In this document: piece after piece, positions 34,634-43,004 of the stretch
Layout: each line of letters opens with the position of its first letter
How positions within the stretch are numbered: position 1 is the stretch's first letter
DNA from: M30B80 sp965656935
GTDB taxonomy: Bacteria > Pseudomonadota > Alphaproteobacteria > Rhodobacterales > Rhodobacteraceae
NCBI GenBank assembly: GCA_965656935.1
Contig: CBFHMG010000005.1
Location: 114,306 to 178,305 of the forward strand
DNA length: 64,000 nucleotides
Reading direction: 5' to 3'
The notes under the pieces: generated by a model
Databases searched by the model: none
The model's input: only the letters and a program-made list of their open reading frames with translations
Told to the model about the DNA's origin: nothing
Program-made: the position numbers and the translations under genes

Positions 34634-35421
34634 GATTTCGCAAGCTCCGCTTTGACCGCGAGCAAATCTGCCCAAGCCTCACGTTTGGTGAGAGGGTCTT
34701 TCATCAGGGCCAGCGGGTGCAGCATGGGCATAGCGGGGCGCCCCCATGCCTCTTGCCACTGGCCGCGCATACGCGCAATTCCACGCCGCCCCAGAACGCC
34801 TTGGCAGGCGATATTGCCCATCAGCACCACAAGCTTTGGATCGGCCAATTCAACATGGCGCTTCACGAAGGGCAAAAGCATCGCAAGCTCCTGCGGGGCA
34901 GGTTCGCGGTTTTGCGGCAAACGCCATGGCAGAAAATTGGTAAGATAAATCGCGTGGTCCGCATCGGGGCTGGCGCGGTCCAGACCAATTGCGGCAAACA
35001 TCCGATCCAGCAGAGCCCCCGCTGACCCCACAAAAGGCGTGCCAATAGTGTCTTCCTCACGGGTCGAAGCCTCGCCAATGATCATCACGCGGGCCTCTGG
35101 CTTGCCATCCGCAAATACAAGGCTGCGCGCGCCCTTCTTCAGATCACAATACTCAAAAGCTGCCATGGCGGCCTGCAAGCCCGCGATATCCTGCGCGCCT
35201 TGCGCCATGTCACGGGCGACAGCCACGGGGTCAACCTCATCCGCGACAGCGGGCGCTGCGACTGGCGTTTGTGTCTGCCCTGCAACCGCCACAGGCTTTG
35301 GGGCCGCAACAGGCAAGTCATATCGGTCGAGCGGATCATCCCCCAACGCTTCATCAGCGCCAAGTTCGATCTGCCACGCCAATTGCGCCAAGGCATCATG
35401 ATATTCGAGGGCGACTCCCAT
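34630..35421 (-). CDS. Uracil-DNA glycosylase, family-4-like, lacking most Fe-S cysteines
   Basis: 263 residues. Removes uracil from DNA. The C-terminal about 165 residues match the family 4/5 fold: motif A-like GEASTREEDTIGTPFVGSAG (from residue 117), LTNFLPWRLPQNREP and motif B MLHPLALMKDP (H235). Family 4 enzymes carry four cysteines for a [4Fe-4S] cluster. Here only C92 remains at an expected site; the PWR position (W166) and the MLLPF stretch (181-185) have no Cys. Motif A has S-T in place of P-G. The first about 80 residues are Ala/Pro-rich and probably flexible. Overlaps moaB. Confidence 0.85.
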   Translation of the reverse strand: MGVALEYHDALAQLAWQIELGADEALGDDPLDRYDLPVAAPKPVAVAGQTQTPVAAPAVADEVDPVAVARDMAQGAQDIAGLQAAMAAFEYCDLKKGARSLVFADGKPEARVMIIGEASTREEDTIGTPFVGSAGALLDRMFAAIGLDRASPDADHAIYLTNFLPWRLPQNREPAPQELAMLLPFVKRHVELADPKLVVLMGNIACQGVLGRRGIARMRGQWQEAWGRPAMPMLHPLALMKDPLTKREAWADLLAVKAELAKS

Positions 35422-35527
35422 ATACCGAAGCTAGTGCCGCACACTGATAAGGTAAATGCCAATCCTTCCGCTTGCCCCATTGGCCCGACCCGTCCTATAA
35501 GCAGCCCGATCAGCCGCGAGGGGGCCC

Positions 35528-36484
35528 ATGTCGTTTCGTCAAAAACACCTTCTGGGCATCGAGCATCTCGCCCCCGATGAAATCACAGCGATTCTTGATC
35601 TGGCCGACCAATATGTCGAGCTGGAACGGGGCGAGGAAAAACATGCAGATGCGCTGCGTGGGCTGACCCAGATCAATATGTTCTTCGAGAATTCTACCCG
35701 CACCCAAGCAAGCTTTGAGATTGCGGGCAAACGCCTTGGTGCGGATGTCATGAATATGGCGATGCAGACCAGCTCGGTCAAAAAGGGCGAAACGCTGATT
35801 GATACCGCCCTGACACTGAATGCGATGCATCCCGACCTTCTGGTGGTGCGTCACCCCCATTCGGGCGCGGTGAACCTGCTGGCCGAGAAAGTGAATTGCG
35901 CAGTTCTGAACGCGGGCGACGGGCGGCATGAACACCCGACCCAAGCCTTGCTGGATGCGCTGACCATCAGGCGCGCCAAAGGCCGCTTGCATCGCCTCAA
36001 TATCGCGATTTGCGGGGATATCGCCCATTCCCGCGTGGCGCGCTCCAACATCATGCTTCTGGGCAAGATGGAAAATCGCGTCAAACTGATTGGCCCGCCC
36101 ACACTTATTCCCGCAGGCGTTCAGGATTGGGGCGTTGAGGTTTATGGCGACATGGCCGAGGGGCTCAAGGATTGTGACGTGGTGATGATGCTGCGCCTTC
36201 AAAAAGAGCGGATGGATGGCGGCTTCATCCCGTCCGAGCGTGAATATTTCCACCGCTTCGGTCTGGATGCCGAGAAACTTAGCAACGCCAAAGAGGATGC
36301 CATTGTGATGCATCCCGGCCCGATGAATCGCGGTGTCGAGATTGACGGCACCATCGCAGATGACATCAACCGCAGCGTGATCCAAGAACAGGTCGAAATG
36401 GGTGTTGCCGTGCGCATGGCCGCGATGGACCTTCTGGCCCGAAACCTGCGCGCCTCCCGCAAGCCAGCAGGGGTGATGGTGTGA
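35528..36484 (+). CDS. pyrB: Aspartate carbamoyltransferase catalytic subunit
   Basis: 318 residues. Catalyses carbamoyl phosphate + aspartate to N-carbamoyl-aspartate in pyrimidine synthesis. The carbamoyl-phosphate loop NSTRTQASFE is at 55-64, and GDGRHEHPTQALLDALTI and HPGPMNRGVEI are all conserved. No regulatory pyrI adjoins; instead a membrane protein gene and a metal-site-deficient dihydroorotase homologue follow with overlapping ends. This is consistent with a PyrB-PyrC' type complex as known in Pseudomonas and others, though not proven here. Confidence 0.97.
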   Translation: MSFRQKHLLGIEHLAPDEITAILDLADQYVELERGEEKHADALRGLTQINMFFENSTRTQASFEIAGKRLGADVMNMAMQTSSVKKGETLIDTALTLNAMHPDLLVVRHPHSGAVNLLAEKVNCAVLNAGDGRHEHPTQALLDALTIRRAKGRLHRLNIAICGDIAHSRVARSNIMLLGKMENRVKLIGPPTLIPAGVQDWGVEVYGDMAEGLKDCDVVMMLRLQKERMDGGFIPSEREYFHRFGLDAEKLSNAKEDAIVMHPGPMNRGVEIDGTIADDINRSVIQEQVEMGVAVRMAAMDLLARNLRASRKPAGVMV

Positions 36485-36996
36485 GCGGCTCACTCCTCAT
36501 TTTCAGCCTGCAAGGCCCCCCTGATCTACGCCATACCCATTTGACACGGCTTGAAGGCGAAGCGCCCGATCTCCCGCCCTTGGCGCAATGGCTGGGGCTT
36601 GAAGCGCTTGATACCGACCAGATCGAGCTTTTCCCGATCTTGGATTTGGGCGCGATGTCCCTTTCAGTCTATCTGCAATCTGCCTTTGACCCCGAGCCTG
36701 ACGCGCTTGAGGCCTCCGCCCCCTATATCGACGCGGCTCAAGGCTCGGTTCTCATTATTCCCGAAGCGGCCATGACAGGCACGCTGGCCCCGAATAATTC
36801 CATCGAACGGATCGCGGGCCTGCCGTTGCTGCGCGCGGATCACTCCGCCGATCTGCCCAAGGCAGACCTCTCCACACCCGCCACGACACCAGAGGCTCTG
36901 CCCGACCAGCCCGCGCCTACATTGCGGCGCATTTTCATGGTGGTGCTGGCCGCCATGCTTTCGCTTCTTCTTGTTCTAGTCTGGTATCTGACATGA
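36481..36996 (+). CDS. Single-pass membrane protein between pyrB and pyrC
   Basis: 171 residues, GTG start overlapping the pyrB stop (GTGA); its own stop overlaps the next ATG (ATGA), so all three genes are translationally coupled. A soluble N-terminal domain (about 1-140) is followed by TLRRIFMVVLAAML and one strongly hydrophobic helix at the extreme C-terminus (tail anchor). No known family recognised. Position suggests a role with, or anchoring of, the pyrimidine enzymes, or simply a conserved membrane passenger gene. Codon use resembles its neighbours. Confidence 0.75.
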   Translation: MSGSLLIFSLQGPPDLRHTHLTRLEGEAPDLPPLAQWLGLEALDTDQIELFPILDLGAMSLSVYLQSAFDPEPDALEASAPYIDAAQGSVLIIPEAAMTGTLAPNNSIERIAGLPLLRADHSADLPKADLSTPATTPEALPDQPAPTLRRIFMVVLAAMLSLLLVLVWYLT

Positions 36997-38267
36997 CAAA
37001 CGCCCTGTATCGCAATGCCCGCCTGATTGACCCCGAAGCGGGCACCGAAACACTCGGATGGTTGCGCATAGAGAAGGGGCAGATCGCTGAAATCGGCGCG
37101 GGAAACCGCGCGGGCGGTGTGGATTGCGGCGGGCTTTGTCTGGCTCCCGGTCTGGTTGATATCGGCGTGAAAGTCGGCGAACCGGGTGAGCGGCACAAGG
37201 AGAGCTTCCGCACCGCAGGGGCCGCCGCGGCGGCAGGCGGGGTGACCACAATCGTCACCCGTCCCGATACAACCACCCCGATCGACACCCCCGAGGTGCT
37301 GGAATTCGTCCGCCGCCGTGCACAAGAAACCGCACTCGTTCATTTCCGTCCGATGGCCGCCCTGACCAAAGCCCGCGAAGGGCATGAGATGACCGAGATC
37401 GGCTTTATGCTTGATGCAGGGGCCGTGGCCTTTACCGATGGCGATCATGTCACGATGAATACCAAAGTGCTGAGCCGCTGCATGACCTATGCGCGCTCGC
37501 TCGGTGCCTTGATCGTGGGCCACCCGCAGGAGCCGCTGCTCTCTGATGGTGCGGCTGTCACCGGCGGCAAATTTGCCTCGCTCAGGGGTTTGCCCTCGGT
37601 CTCGCCCATGGCCGAGCGGATGGGGCTAGAGCGTGATCTGGCCTTGGTCGAGATGACAGGCGTTGCCTATCATGCCGACCAAATCTCAACCGCTGCCTCG
37701 CTGCCCGCTTTGATGCGCGCAAAACAGGCGGGCTTGGATGTGACCGCAGGTGTATCGATCCATCACCTGACACTGAACGAGCTTGACGTGGGCGATTACC
37801 GCACCTTCTTCAAAATCAAGCCGCCGCTGCGCTCAGAGGAGGATCGGCTGGCCATGATCGAGGCTGTTCGCGAGGGTGTGATCGATGTGATCTGCTCCAT
37901 GCACACCCCACAGGATGAAGAAAGCAAACGCCTGCCTTATGAGGCCGCCGCAAGCGGTGCCGTGGGTCTAGAAACCTTGCTGCCTGCCGCTTTGCGTCTG
38001 TTCCATTCGGGGCAATTGAGCCTGCCCGAGTTGTTCCGCGCCATGGCCCTCAACCCTGCAAAACGCTTTGGCCTTGCGGGCGGGCGCTTGGCGGAAGGCG
38101 CGCCTGCCGATCTGGTCATGTTCAACCCCGACACGCCCTTTGTGCTCGACCGCTTCAAGCTGCGCTCGAAATCCAAGAACACACCTTTTGATGGCGCAAG
38201 GATGCAAGGCCGCGTGGAAATGACAATCGTCGGCGGGCAGCCCGTTTACCAGCGGAGCCCGTCCTAA
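36993..38267 (+). CDS. pyrC: Dihydroorotase homologue lacking metal ligands (pseudo-dihydroorotase)
   Basis: 424 residues, class I dihydroorotase family by length and by blocks such as LAPGLVDIGVKVGEPGERHKE, VTAGVSIHHL and AVGLETLLPAAL. The metal-binding residues are missing: the HxH is G58-V-K60, the His of HVST is Q230, and the Asp of TDH is M303. H177 remains. Such proteins (PyrC' or PyrX in Pseudomonas) do not hydrolyse dihydroorotate but support aspartate carbamoyltransferase assembly. A functional dihydroorotase should be encoded elsewhere. It overlaps the membrane protein gene and, by one base, plsY (TAATG). Confidence 0.9.
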   Translation: MTNALYRNARLIDPEAGTETLGWLRIEKGQIAEIGAGNRAGGVDCGGLCLAPGLVDIGVKVGEPGERHKESFRTAGAAAAAGGVTTIVTRPDTTTPIDTPEVLEFVRRRAQETALVHFRPMAALTKAREGHEMTEIGFMLDAGAVAFTDGDHVTMNTKVLSRCMTYARSLGALIVGHPQEPLLSDGAAVTGGKFASLRGLPSVSPMAERMGLERDLALVEMTGVAYHADQISTAASLPALMRAKQAGLDVTAGVSIHHLTLNELDVGDYRTFFKIKPPLRSEEDRLAMIEAVREGVIDVICSMHTPQDEESKRLPYEAAASGAVGLETLLPAALRLFHSGQLSLPELFRAMALNPAKRFGLAGGRLAEGAPADLVMFNPDTPFVLDRFKLRSKSKNTPFDGARMQGRVEMTIVGGQPVYQRSPS

Positions 38268-38875
38268 TGCCGATCATTGAAGCCGCCCCTGCCATTTTGG
38301 CCTTGGTCGCGCTTGGCGGCTACCTTTTGGGGTCAGTGCCCTTCGGGCTGGTGATGGCACGCCTCTTCGGGCTTGGCGATATCCGTCAGATCGGGTCGGG
38401 CAATATCGGGGCGACCAATGTTTTGCGCACGGGCAATAAGCTAGCCGCCTTTCTGACGCTCATCCTTGATGCAGGTAAAGGCGGGATCGCCGTGCTGGCG
38501 GCGCGCGCGCTGGTGGGCGAGGACGCGGCCCAATTGGCTGGGTTTGCAGCTTTCTTGGGCCATTGCTTCCCCGTATTTTTGGGCTTCAAAGGCGGCAAAG
38601 GCGTGGCGACTTTCCTTGGCACATTGCTGGCACTGTTCTGGCCCGCGGGCGTCGCGGCCTGCCTGACATGGGCGGCCATGGCAGGGGTTTTCCGCATCTC
38701 GTCTCTTGCCGCTTTGATCGCCGCGATCAGCGCGCCGATCTGGGTCAGTGTTTTGGGCATGCCTCAGGCCAGCCTCGTATCTGTTTTGTTGGCAGTGTTG
38801 ATTTTCATTCGCCACCGCGCGAACATCACACGGCTGCTGGCGGGGCAAGAACCAAGGATCGGCAAAAAATCCTGA
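38267..38875 (+). CDS. plsY: Glycerol-3-phosphate 1-O-acyltransferase PlsY
   Basis: 202-residue inner-membrane protein with five helices. Transfers acyl from acyl-phosphate to glycerol-3-phosphate, the first step of phospholipid synthesis. The three conserved loops are seen: GSVPFGLVMARL, GSGNIGATNVLRTG and FKGGKGVATFLG, followed by the C-terminal FIRHRANITRLL. It begins inside the pyrC stop (TAATG), so a pyrimidine gene and a phospholipid gene share one transcript; this order is usual in Rhodobacteraceae. Confidence 0.96.
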   Translation: MPIIEAAPAILALVALGGYLLGSVPFGLVMARLFGLGDIRQIGSGNIGATNVLRTGNKLAAFLTLILDAGKGGIAVLAARALVGEDAAQLAGFAAFLGHCFPVFLGFKGGKGVATFLGTLLALFWPAGVAACLTWAAMAGVFRISSLAALIAAISAPIWVSVLGMPQASLVSVLLAVLIFIRHRANITRLLAGQEPRIGKKS

Positions 38876-38918
38876 CCCGCATAGCAGGCATAAACCTGTA
38901 ATGCCTTAGGGGGGCAAA

Positions 38919-39296
38919 ATGGATTTTCAAACGGCTATACGAACAGTACTTAAAGACAAATATGCCACTTTCTCAGGACGCGCCGCGCGGTCCGAATATT
39001 GGTGGTTCGCGTTATTCTGCTTTATCGTCAGCCTCATCCTGAACGTGCTTGATATAATGCTCTTCGGGAATGACAGCTTGATGTCTATTGATTTGATTTT
39101 CTCACTTGCGGTTCTCGTTCCATCCATCGCTGTCGGCGTGCGCCGTTTGCATGATTTGGGCCGCTCGGGCTGGTGGTTGCTGATCATTCTGATCCCGTTG
39201 ATCGGGTTTTTGATCTTGCTGTATTTCTTCGTTCAGAAAGGCACTGACGGGCCAAATGAACATGGGCCCGACCCACTTGCGCCGATTGGCGTCTAG
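38919..39296 (+). CDS. DUF805 domain membrane protein
   Basis: 125 residues. Family pattern: an N-terminal soluble segment with FSGRAARSEYWWFALFCFIVSLIL, middle helices and VGVRRLHDLGRSGWWLLIILIPLIGF, then FVQKGTDGPNEHGPDPL. DUF805 proteins (YhaH-like) are small inner-membrane proteins of unknown role. A strong SD (AGGGGGG) precedes the ATG. Its stop overlaps the convergent glutamate-cysteine ligase gene by four bases. Confidence 0.93.
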   Translation: MDFQTAIRTVLKDKYATFSGRAARSEYWWFALFCFIVSLILNVLDIMLFGNDSLMSIDLIFSLAVLVPSIAVGVRRLHDLGRSGWWLLIILIPLIGFLILLYFFVQKGTDGPNEHGPDPLAPIGV

Positions 39297-40663
39297 TATT
39301 TGTAGCCTTCATAGACTCGGGTCAGGTCACCGCCCCATTCGCCGTGATATTTCGCAAGAAGCTCATCGGCTGGGGTTTGGCCTGACTCGATGCTTTCCTT
39401 GAGCGCATTGAGGAAATGCGTCTCGTCTGGAATAAGACCACCCGCACCCGGCTTGGCCCGCGCCTTGAGACCAGCCTCGGAGATCGCAACCAGTTCGCGC
39501 GCCAGATCATGCATCTTGATGCCACCAACCTCGGCCTGAAGACCATCGACTGACGCGGCCACGCGGAGCGCCTCGCGCGTCTCGGCATCCCAACCCTTGG
39601 CGATGTCCCAAGCGGCATCCAAGGCCGTCTGATCATAGGTCAAACCGACCCAGAAAGCAGGCAAGGCACAAAGCCTGCGCCAAGGCCCACCATCCGCGCC
39701 GCGCATCTCGATATATTTCTTCACCCGTGCTTCGGGGAAGGCCGTGGTCAGATGATCGGCCCAGTCAGACAAGGTCGGCTTTTCACCCGGCAAGGCGGGC
39801 AGCTCACCTTTCAGGAAATCACGGAAGGACTGGCCAAGCGCGTCGATATATTCGCCATCGCGATAGACAAAATACATCGGCACATCGAGCGCGTATTGCA
39901 CCCAAGCCTCAAAACCGAAACCGTCCTCGAACACGAAAGGCAGCATGCCTGTGCGCGATGCATCCAGATCGCGCCAGACGCGGCTGCGCCAGCTTTTATG
40001 GCCATTGGGTTTGCCATCAATGAACGGAGAATTCGCAAACAGCGCGGTTGCCACAGGCTGAAGCGCCAAGGCCACGCGCATTTTCTGAACCATATCGGCC
40101 TCGGAGGAGAAATCGAGGTTCACCTGCACGGTGCAGGTCCGATACATCATGGTTTTACCCATTGTCCCGACCTTATCCATATAGCCGGTCATTAGGCGAT
40201 ATCGCCCTTTGGGCATCATCGGCATTTGCTCATGCGTCCAGATCGGCGCAGCCCCAAGGCCGATGAACTCCACCCCGAGCTGATCGGCAACCTCGCGCAC
40301 CTCGCGCAGATGTTCGTTCACCTCGTCGCAGGTCTGGTGGATCGTCTCCAGCGGCGCGCCTGACAGTTCCAACTGCCCGCCCGGCTCAAGGCTGACATTG
40401 GCACCATCCTTGACCAGACCGATGATTTTTCCTGCTTCTTCGACAGGCTGCCAGTCGAATTTCTCGCGCAATCCCTCAAGCACCGCCTTGATGGAACGGG
40501 GTCCGTCATAGGGCAGCGGCATCAGCGTATCGCGGGCATAGCCGAATTTCTCATGCTCTGTGCCAATGCGCCAATCTTCGCGCGGCTTGCAGCCCGAGGA
40601 AAGGTATTCGGCAAGTTGCTCATGCCGCTCAATGGGGCCGCCACCAGATTGAGGAATAGACAT
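39293..40663 (-). CDS. Glutamate-cysteine ligase (GCS2, plant/alphaproteobacterial type)
   Basis: 456 residues. First step of glutathione synthesis: ATP-dependent gamma-glutamylcysteine formation. Seen here: EDWRIGTEHEKFGYARD, VSLEPGGQLELSGAPL, RYRLMTGYMDKVGTMGKTMMYRTCTVQVNLDF and the C-terminal KYIEMRGADGGPWRRLCALPAFWVGL. This is the plant-like class, distinct from E. coli GshA. AGGAG nine bases before the ATG supports the start. It is monocistronic or follows the 173-residue membrane protein gene with a 51-base gap. Confidence 0.95.
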   Translation of the reverse strand: MSIPQSGGGPIERHEQLAEYLSSGCKPREDWRIGTEHEKFGYARDTLMPLPYDGPRSIKAVLEGLREKFDWQPVEEAGKIIGLVKDGANVSLEPGGQLELSGAPLETIHQTCDEVNEHLREVREVADQLGVEFIGLGAAPIWTHEQMPMMPKGRYRLMTGYMDKVGTMGKTMMYRTCTVQVNLDFSSEADMVQKMRVALALQPVATALFANSPFIDGKPNGHKSWRSRVWRDLDASRTGMLPFVFEDGFGFEAWVQYALDVPMYFVYRDGEYIDALGQSFRDFLKGELPALPGEKPTLSDWADHLTTAFPEARVKKYIEMRGADGGPWRRLCALPAFWVGLTYDQTALDAAWDIAKGWDAETREALRVAASVDGLQAEVGGIKMHDLARELVAISEAGLKARAKPGAGGLIPDETHFLNALKESIESGQTPADELLAKYHGEWGGDLTRVYEGYKY

Positions 40664-40714
40664 ATACGACGGCTCCTGAAGAAATCATGCAAGGCAACGA
40701 CTGACCCGAGCGCT

Positions 40715-41236
40715 CTAGCGTGTCAAGGCCACGCGCACCTCTCGGGTCCAAACCGTTGTTATGCCTGGCTGTTGGTTTTCCGCCGCCGCAAGCGCCTGCG
40801 CAGCAGATACCTCGGGCATGGCAGTGAACAGATCAAAGAGACGTTCGGCCCCTTTGGCCGATGCGGGAATAACCAGAACGCCCTCGGAATGGTTGAGCAT
40901 CCAATACCCCTTTCCATCCCGCGCGCGCTTGAAGCTGACTTCCGAGATATCATCAGCTGACACAGCCCCCCCGTAGAAAGGGCCCATATAGGTCAAACGC
41001 CCTTCCACCAGCCCGACAATTCCAGGTCCGTCGCCCTCCCCCTTGAACCGCGCGCGGCGGATCGAGGTGAACAGGCTCACCGCGCCCAAAGCCGCCACGA
41101 TCCAGCCAAAGCCCGCAACAACAGGTCCGGGGCGCAGGATCAACCACACCCCAAGCAAGATCACTCCCGCCGAGATCAATGGCTCACGCCAGCGCGACAA
41201 GGTCGCTGCCACTTCTGGGCGCAAAAATCCGCTCAC
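40715..41236 (-). CDS. Membrane protein of unknown function
   Basis: 173 residues. Two hydrophobic helices near the N-terminus (LISAGVILLGVWLILRPG, VVAGFGWIVAALGAVSLFTS) are followed by a soluble domain (about 70-173) that could be PH-like by its short alternating strands and C-terminal helix. This is inference only. The start overlaps the rsmE stop (ATGA), suggesting an rsmE operon in the order rsmE - this gene - glutamate-cysteine ligase. No named family recognised. Confidence 0.75.
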   Translation of the reverse strand: MSGFLRPEVAATLSRWREPLISAGVILLGVWLILRPGPVVAGFGWIVAALGAVSLFTSIRRARFKGEGDGPGIVGLVEGRLTYMGPFYGGAVSADDISEVSFKRARDGKGYWMLNHSEGVLVIPASAKGAERLFDLFTAMPEVSAAQALAAAENQQPGITTVWTREVRVALTR

Positions 41237-41961
41237 CAGTCACCTCGTATTGATTGGAACAGGGTCATCGCGGCAACAGCCGCCGTATCAGCGCGCAAGA
41301 TGCGAGGCCCGAGGCTTACAGGTGTCACAAAGGGCAAATCGCGCAAACGGTTGCGCTCGACCTCGGAGAAGCCACCTTCGGGGCCAATCAGGATCGCCCA
41401 TTTCTCAGCGGGCGGCGCGGCCTCGATGGCGGCGCGCGCGCCCACAAGGGATTCGTCGGCAAAGATCAGATGCCTGTCAGGCGGCCAATCGCTGAGCATC
41501 CGATCAAGCTTTTGCAACTCCGAGACCTCGGGCACAAAAGTGCCGCCACATTGCTCGGCGGCTTCAACGGCATGGGCTTGCAAACGGTCTTGGCGGATAC
41601 GCTCGGAATTGGTGAATTCGGTCTGGACAGGCATGATCTTGGCCGCGCCCATCTCGGCGGCTTTTTCAACGATAAAATCGGTGCGGGCCTTTTTGATCGG
41701 CGCAAAGAGCAGCCAAAGATCAGGCGGAAGCTGCAAAGGCTTGCTTTGCTCAAGGCAGCTCAAAACGCCGCCCCGTTTTCCAGCCTCAACCACTTCGGAC
41801 AGCCATTCGCCATCCACCCCGTTAAACAAGGCAATATGCGCGCCCACACCCTGCCGCATGACCCCAAAAAGGTAATGTGCCTGCTCCCGCGACAGAGCAA
41901 CGGTTTGCGCCTGCCCAAGAGGCTGGTCTACATAGAGCCTGATCTTTGCATTCATCGACAT
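41233..41961 (-). CDS. rsmE: 16S rRNA (uracil1498-N3)-methyltransferase RsmE
   Basis: About 242 residues from ATG 41961 (MSMNAKIRLYVDQPLG); a start at 41955 is equally possible. RsmE methylates U1498 in the 30S decoding centre. The N-terminal PUA-like part ends around LFAPIKKARTDFIVEKAAEMG, and the SPOUT knot shows WAILIGPEGGFSEVERNRL and VSLGPRILRADTAAVAAM. No good SD precedes any start. The ubiA start is only 12 bases away on the other strand, so the promoters of both genes must lie within each other's coding sequence. Confidence 0.94.
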   Translation of the reverse strand: MSMNAKIRLYVDQPLGQAQTVALSREQAHYLFGVMRQGVGAHIALFNGVDGEWLSEVVEAGKRGGVLSCLEQSKPLQLPPDLWLLFAPIKKARTDFIVEKAAEMGAAKIMPVQTEFTNSERIRQDRLQAHAVEAAEQCGGTFVPEVSELQKLDRMLSDWPPDRHLIFADESLVGARAAIEAAPPAEKWAILIGPEGGFSEVERNRLRDLPFVTPVSLGPRILRADTAAVAAMTLFQSIRGDW

Positions 41962-41973
41962 GAGGCGGACCAT

Positions 41974-42939
41974 ATGAGCGAGCGGCACGGAACGCCAGAG
42001 GGGCAAGTGGCGGATGCCTATCAGGGGAATTGGGTCGATACCCGCGCCCCCGCATGGACGCGCCCCTATCTGCGCCTGTCGCGCGCCGATCGCCCGATTG
42101 GGACATGGCTTTTGCTTTTGCCCTGCTGGTGGGGCGTGATGCTGGCCGCAGCCGCAGACCCTATGGGGCTGGACCTGTTCGACCTTTGGATCGTGATCGG
42201 CTGCGCTTTCGGTGCTTTCTTGATGCGGGGGGCGGGCTGCACTTGGAATGATATCACCGACCGTGATTTCGACGGCGCGGTTGCCCGCACCCGTTCGCGC
42301 CCGATCCCCTCAGGGCAGGTCACGGTAAAGCAATCGCTTGGCTGGCTTGTTGTGCAATGCCTGATCGCCTTTGCGATCTTGCTCAGCTTCAATCTGAACG
42401 CGATCCTGCTTGGCATTCTGGCGCTTGTGCCCGTGGCTATTTACCCTTTTGCAAAACGCTTCACATGGTGGCCGCAGGTGTTTCTCGGGCTGGCCTTTAA
42501 CTGGGGTGCGCTTCTGGCTTGGACCGCCCATAGCGGCAGCCTGCAATGGCCAGCAGTTTTGCTCTATCTCAGTGGCATTTCATGGACCCTGTTCTATGAC
42601 ACAATCTATGCCCATCAGGACAAGGAAGATGATGCCCTGATCGGCGTGAAATCAACCGCGCGGCTCTTTGGTGAGAACTCGAAACCATGGCTGCAAGGCT
42701 TTATGGTGGGCGCGGTTATGCTTGCGGCGATGGCATGCATTTCCAGTTTGGGAACGCAGGAAAACCCCCTTATCCTACTGATCGCATTGGCGGGTTGCAT
42801 GGGGTTTGGCGGGCATATGGCATGGCAGATGAGCCAGCTGGATATTGATGACCCCGATACCTGCCTGAAGCTTTTCCGCTCAAACCGCGATGCAGGCCTG
42901 ATCCTTGCGCTGTTTTTCGCCGTCTGCGCATGGCTTTGA
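41974..42939 (+). CDS. ubiA: 4-hydroxybenzoate octaprenyltransferase UbiA
   Basis: 321 residues. Prenylates 4-hydroxybenzoate in ubiquinone synthesis; integral inner-membrane protein with about nine helices. First Asp-rich motif: WNDITDRDFDGAVARTRSRPIPSG. Second: FYDTIYAHQDKEDDALIGVKST. Start at 41974 (MSERHGTPEG), as the family N-terminus begins RPYLRLSRADRPIGTWLLLLPCWWG. An upstream open frame overlaps rsmE antisense and is rejected. COQ9 is in the same window at another site. Confidence 0.95.
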   Translation: MSERHGTPEGQVADAYQGNWVDTRAPAWTRPYLRLSRADRPIGTWLLLLPCWWGVMLAAAADPMGLDLFDLWIVIGCAFGAFLMRGAGCTWNDITDRDFDGAVARTRSRPIPSGQVTVKQSLGWLVVQCLIAFAILLSFNLNAILLGILALVPVAIYPFAKRFTWWPQVFLGLAFNWGALLAWTAHSGSLQWPAVLLYLSGISWTLFYDTIYAHQDKEDDALIGVKSTARLFGENSKPWLQGFMVGAVMLAAMACISSLGTQENPLILLIALAGCMGFGGHMAWQMSQLDIDDPDTCLKLFRSNRDAGLILALFFAVCAWL

Positions 42940-43004
42940 TTGAACGCAGCACATCAAAGGGTTAAGCCAATCGCCACGCGACCTAGCACAAGACCGGACC
43001 GACC

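Noticed and set aside
41254..41973. Upstream in-frame extension of ubiA
   Set aside because: It is antisense to rsmE; UbiA family similarity starts just after 41974.
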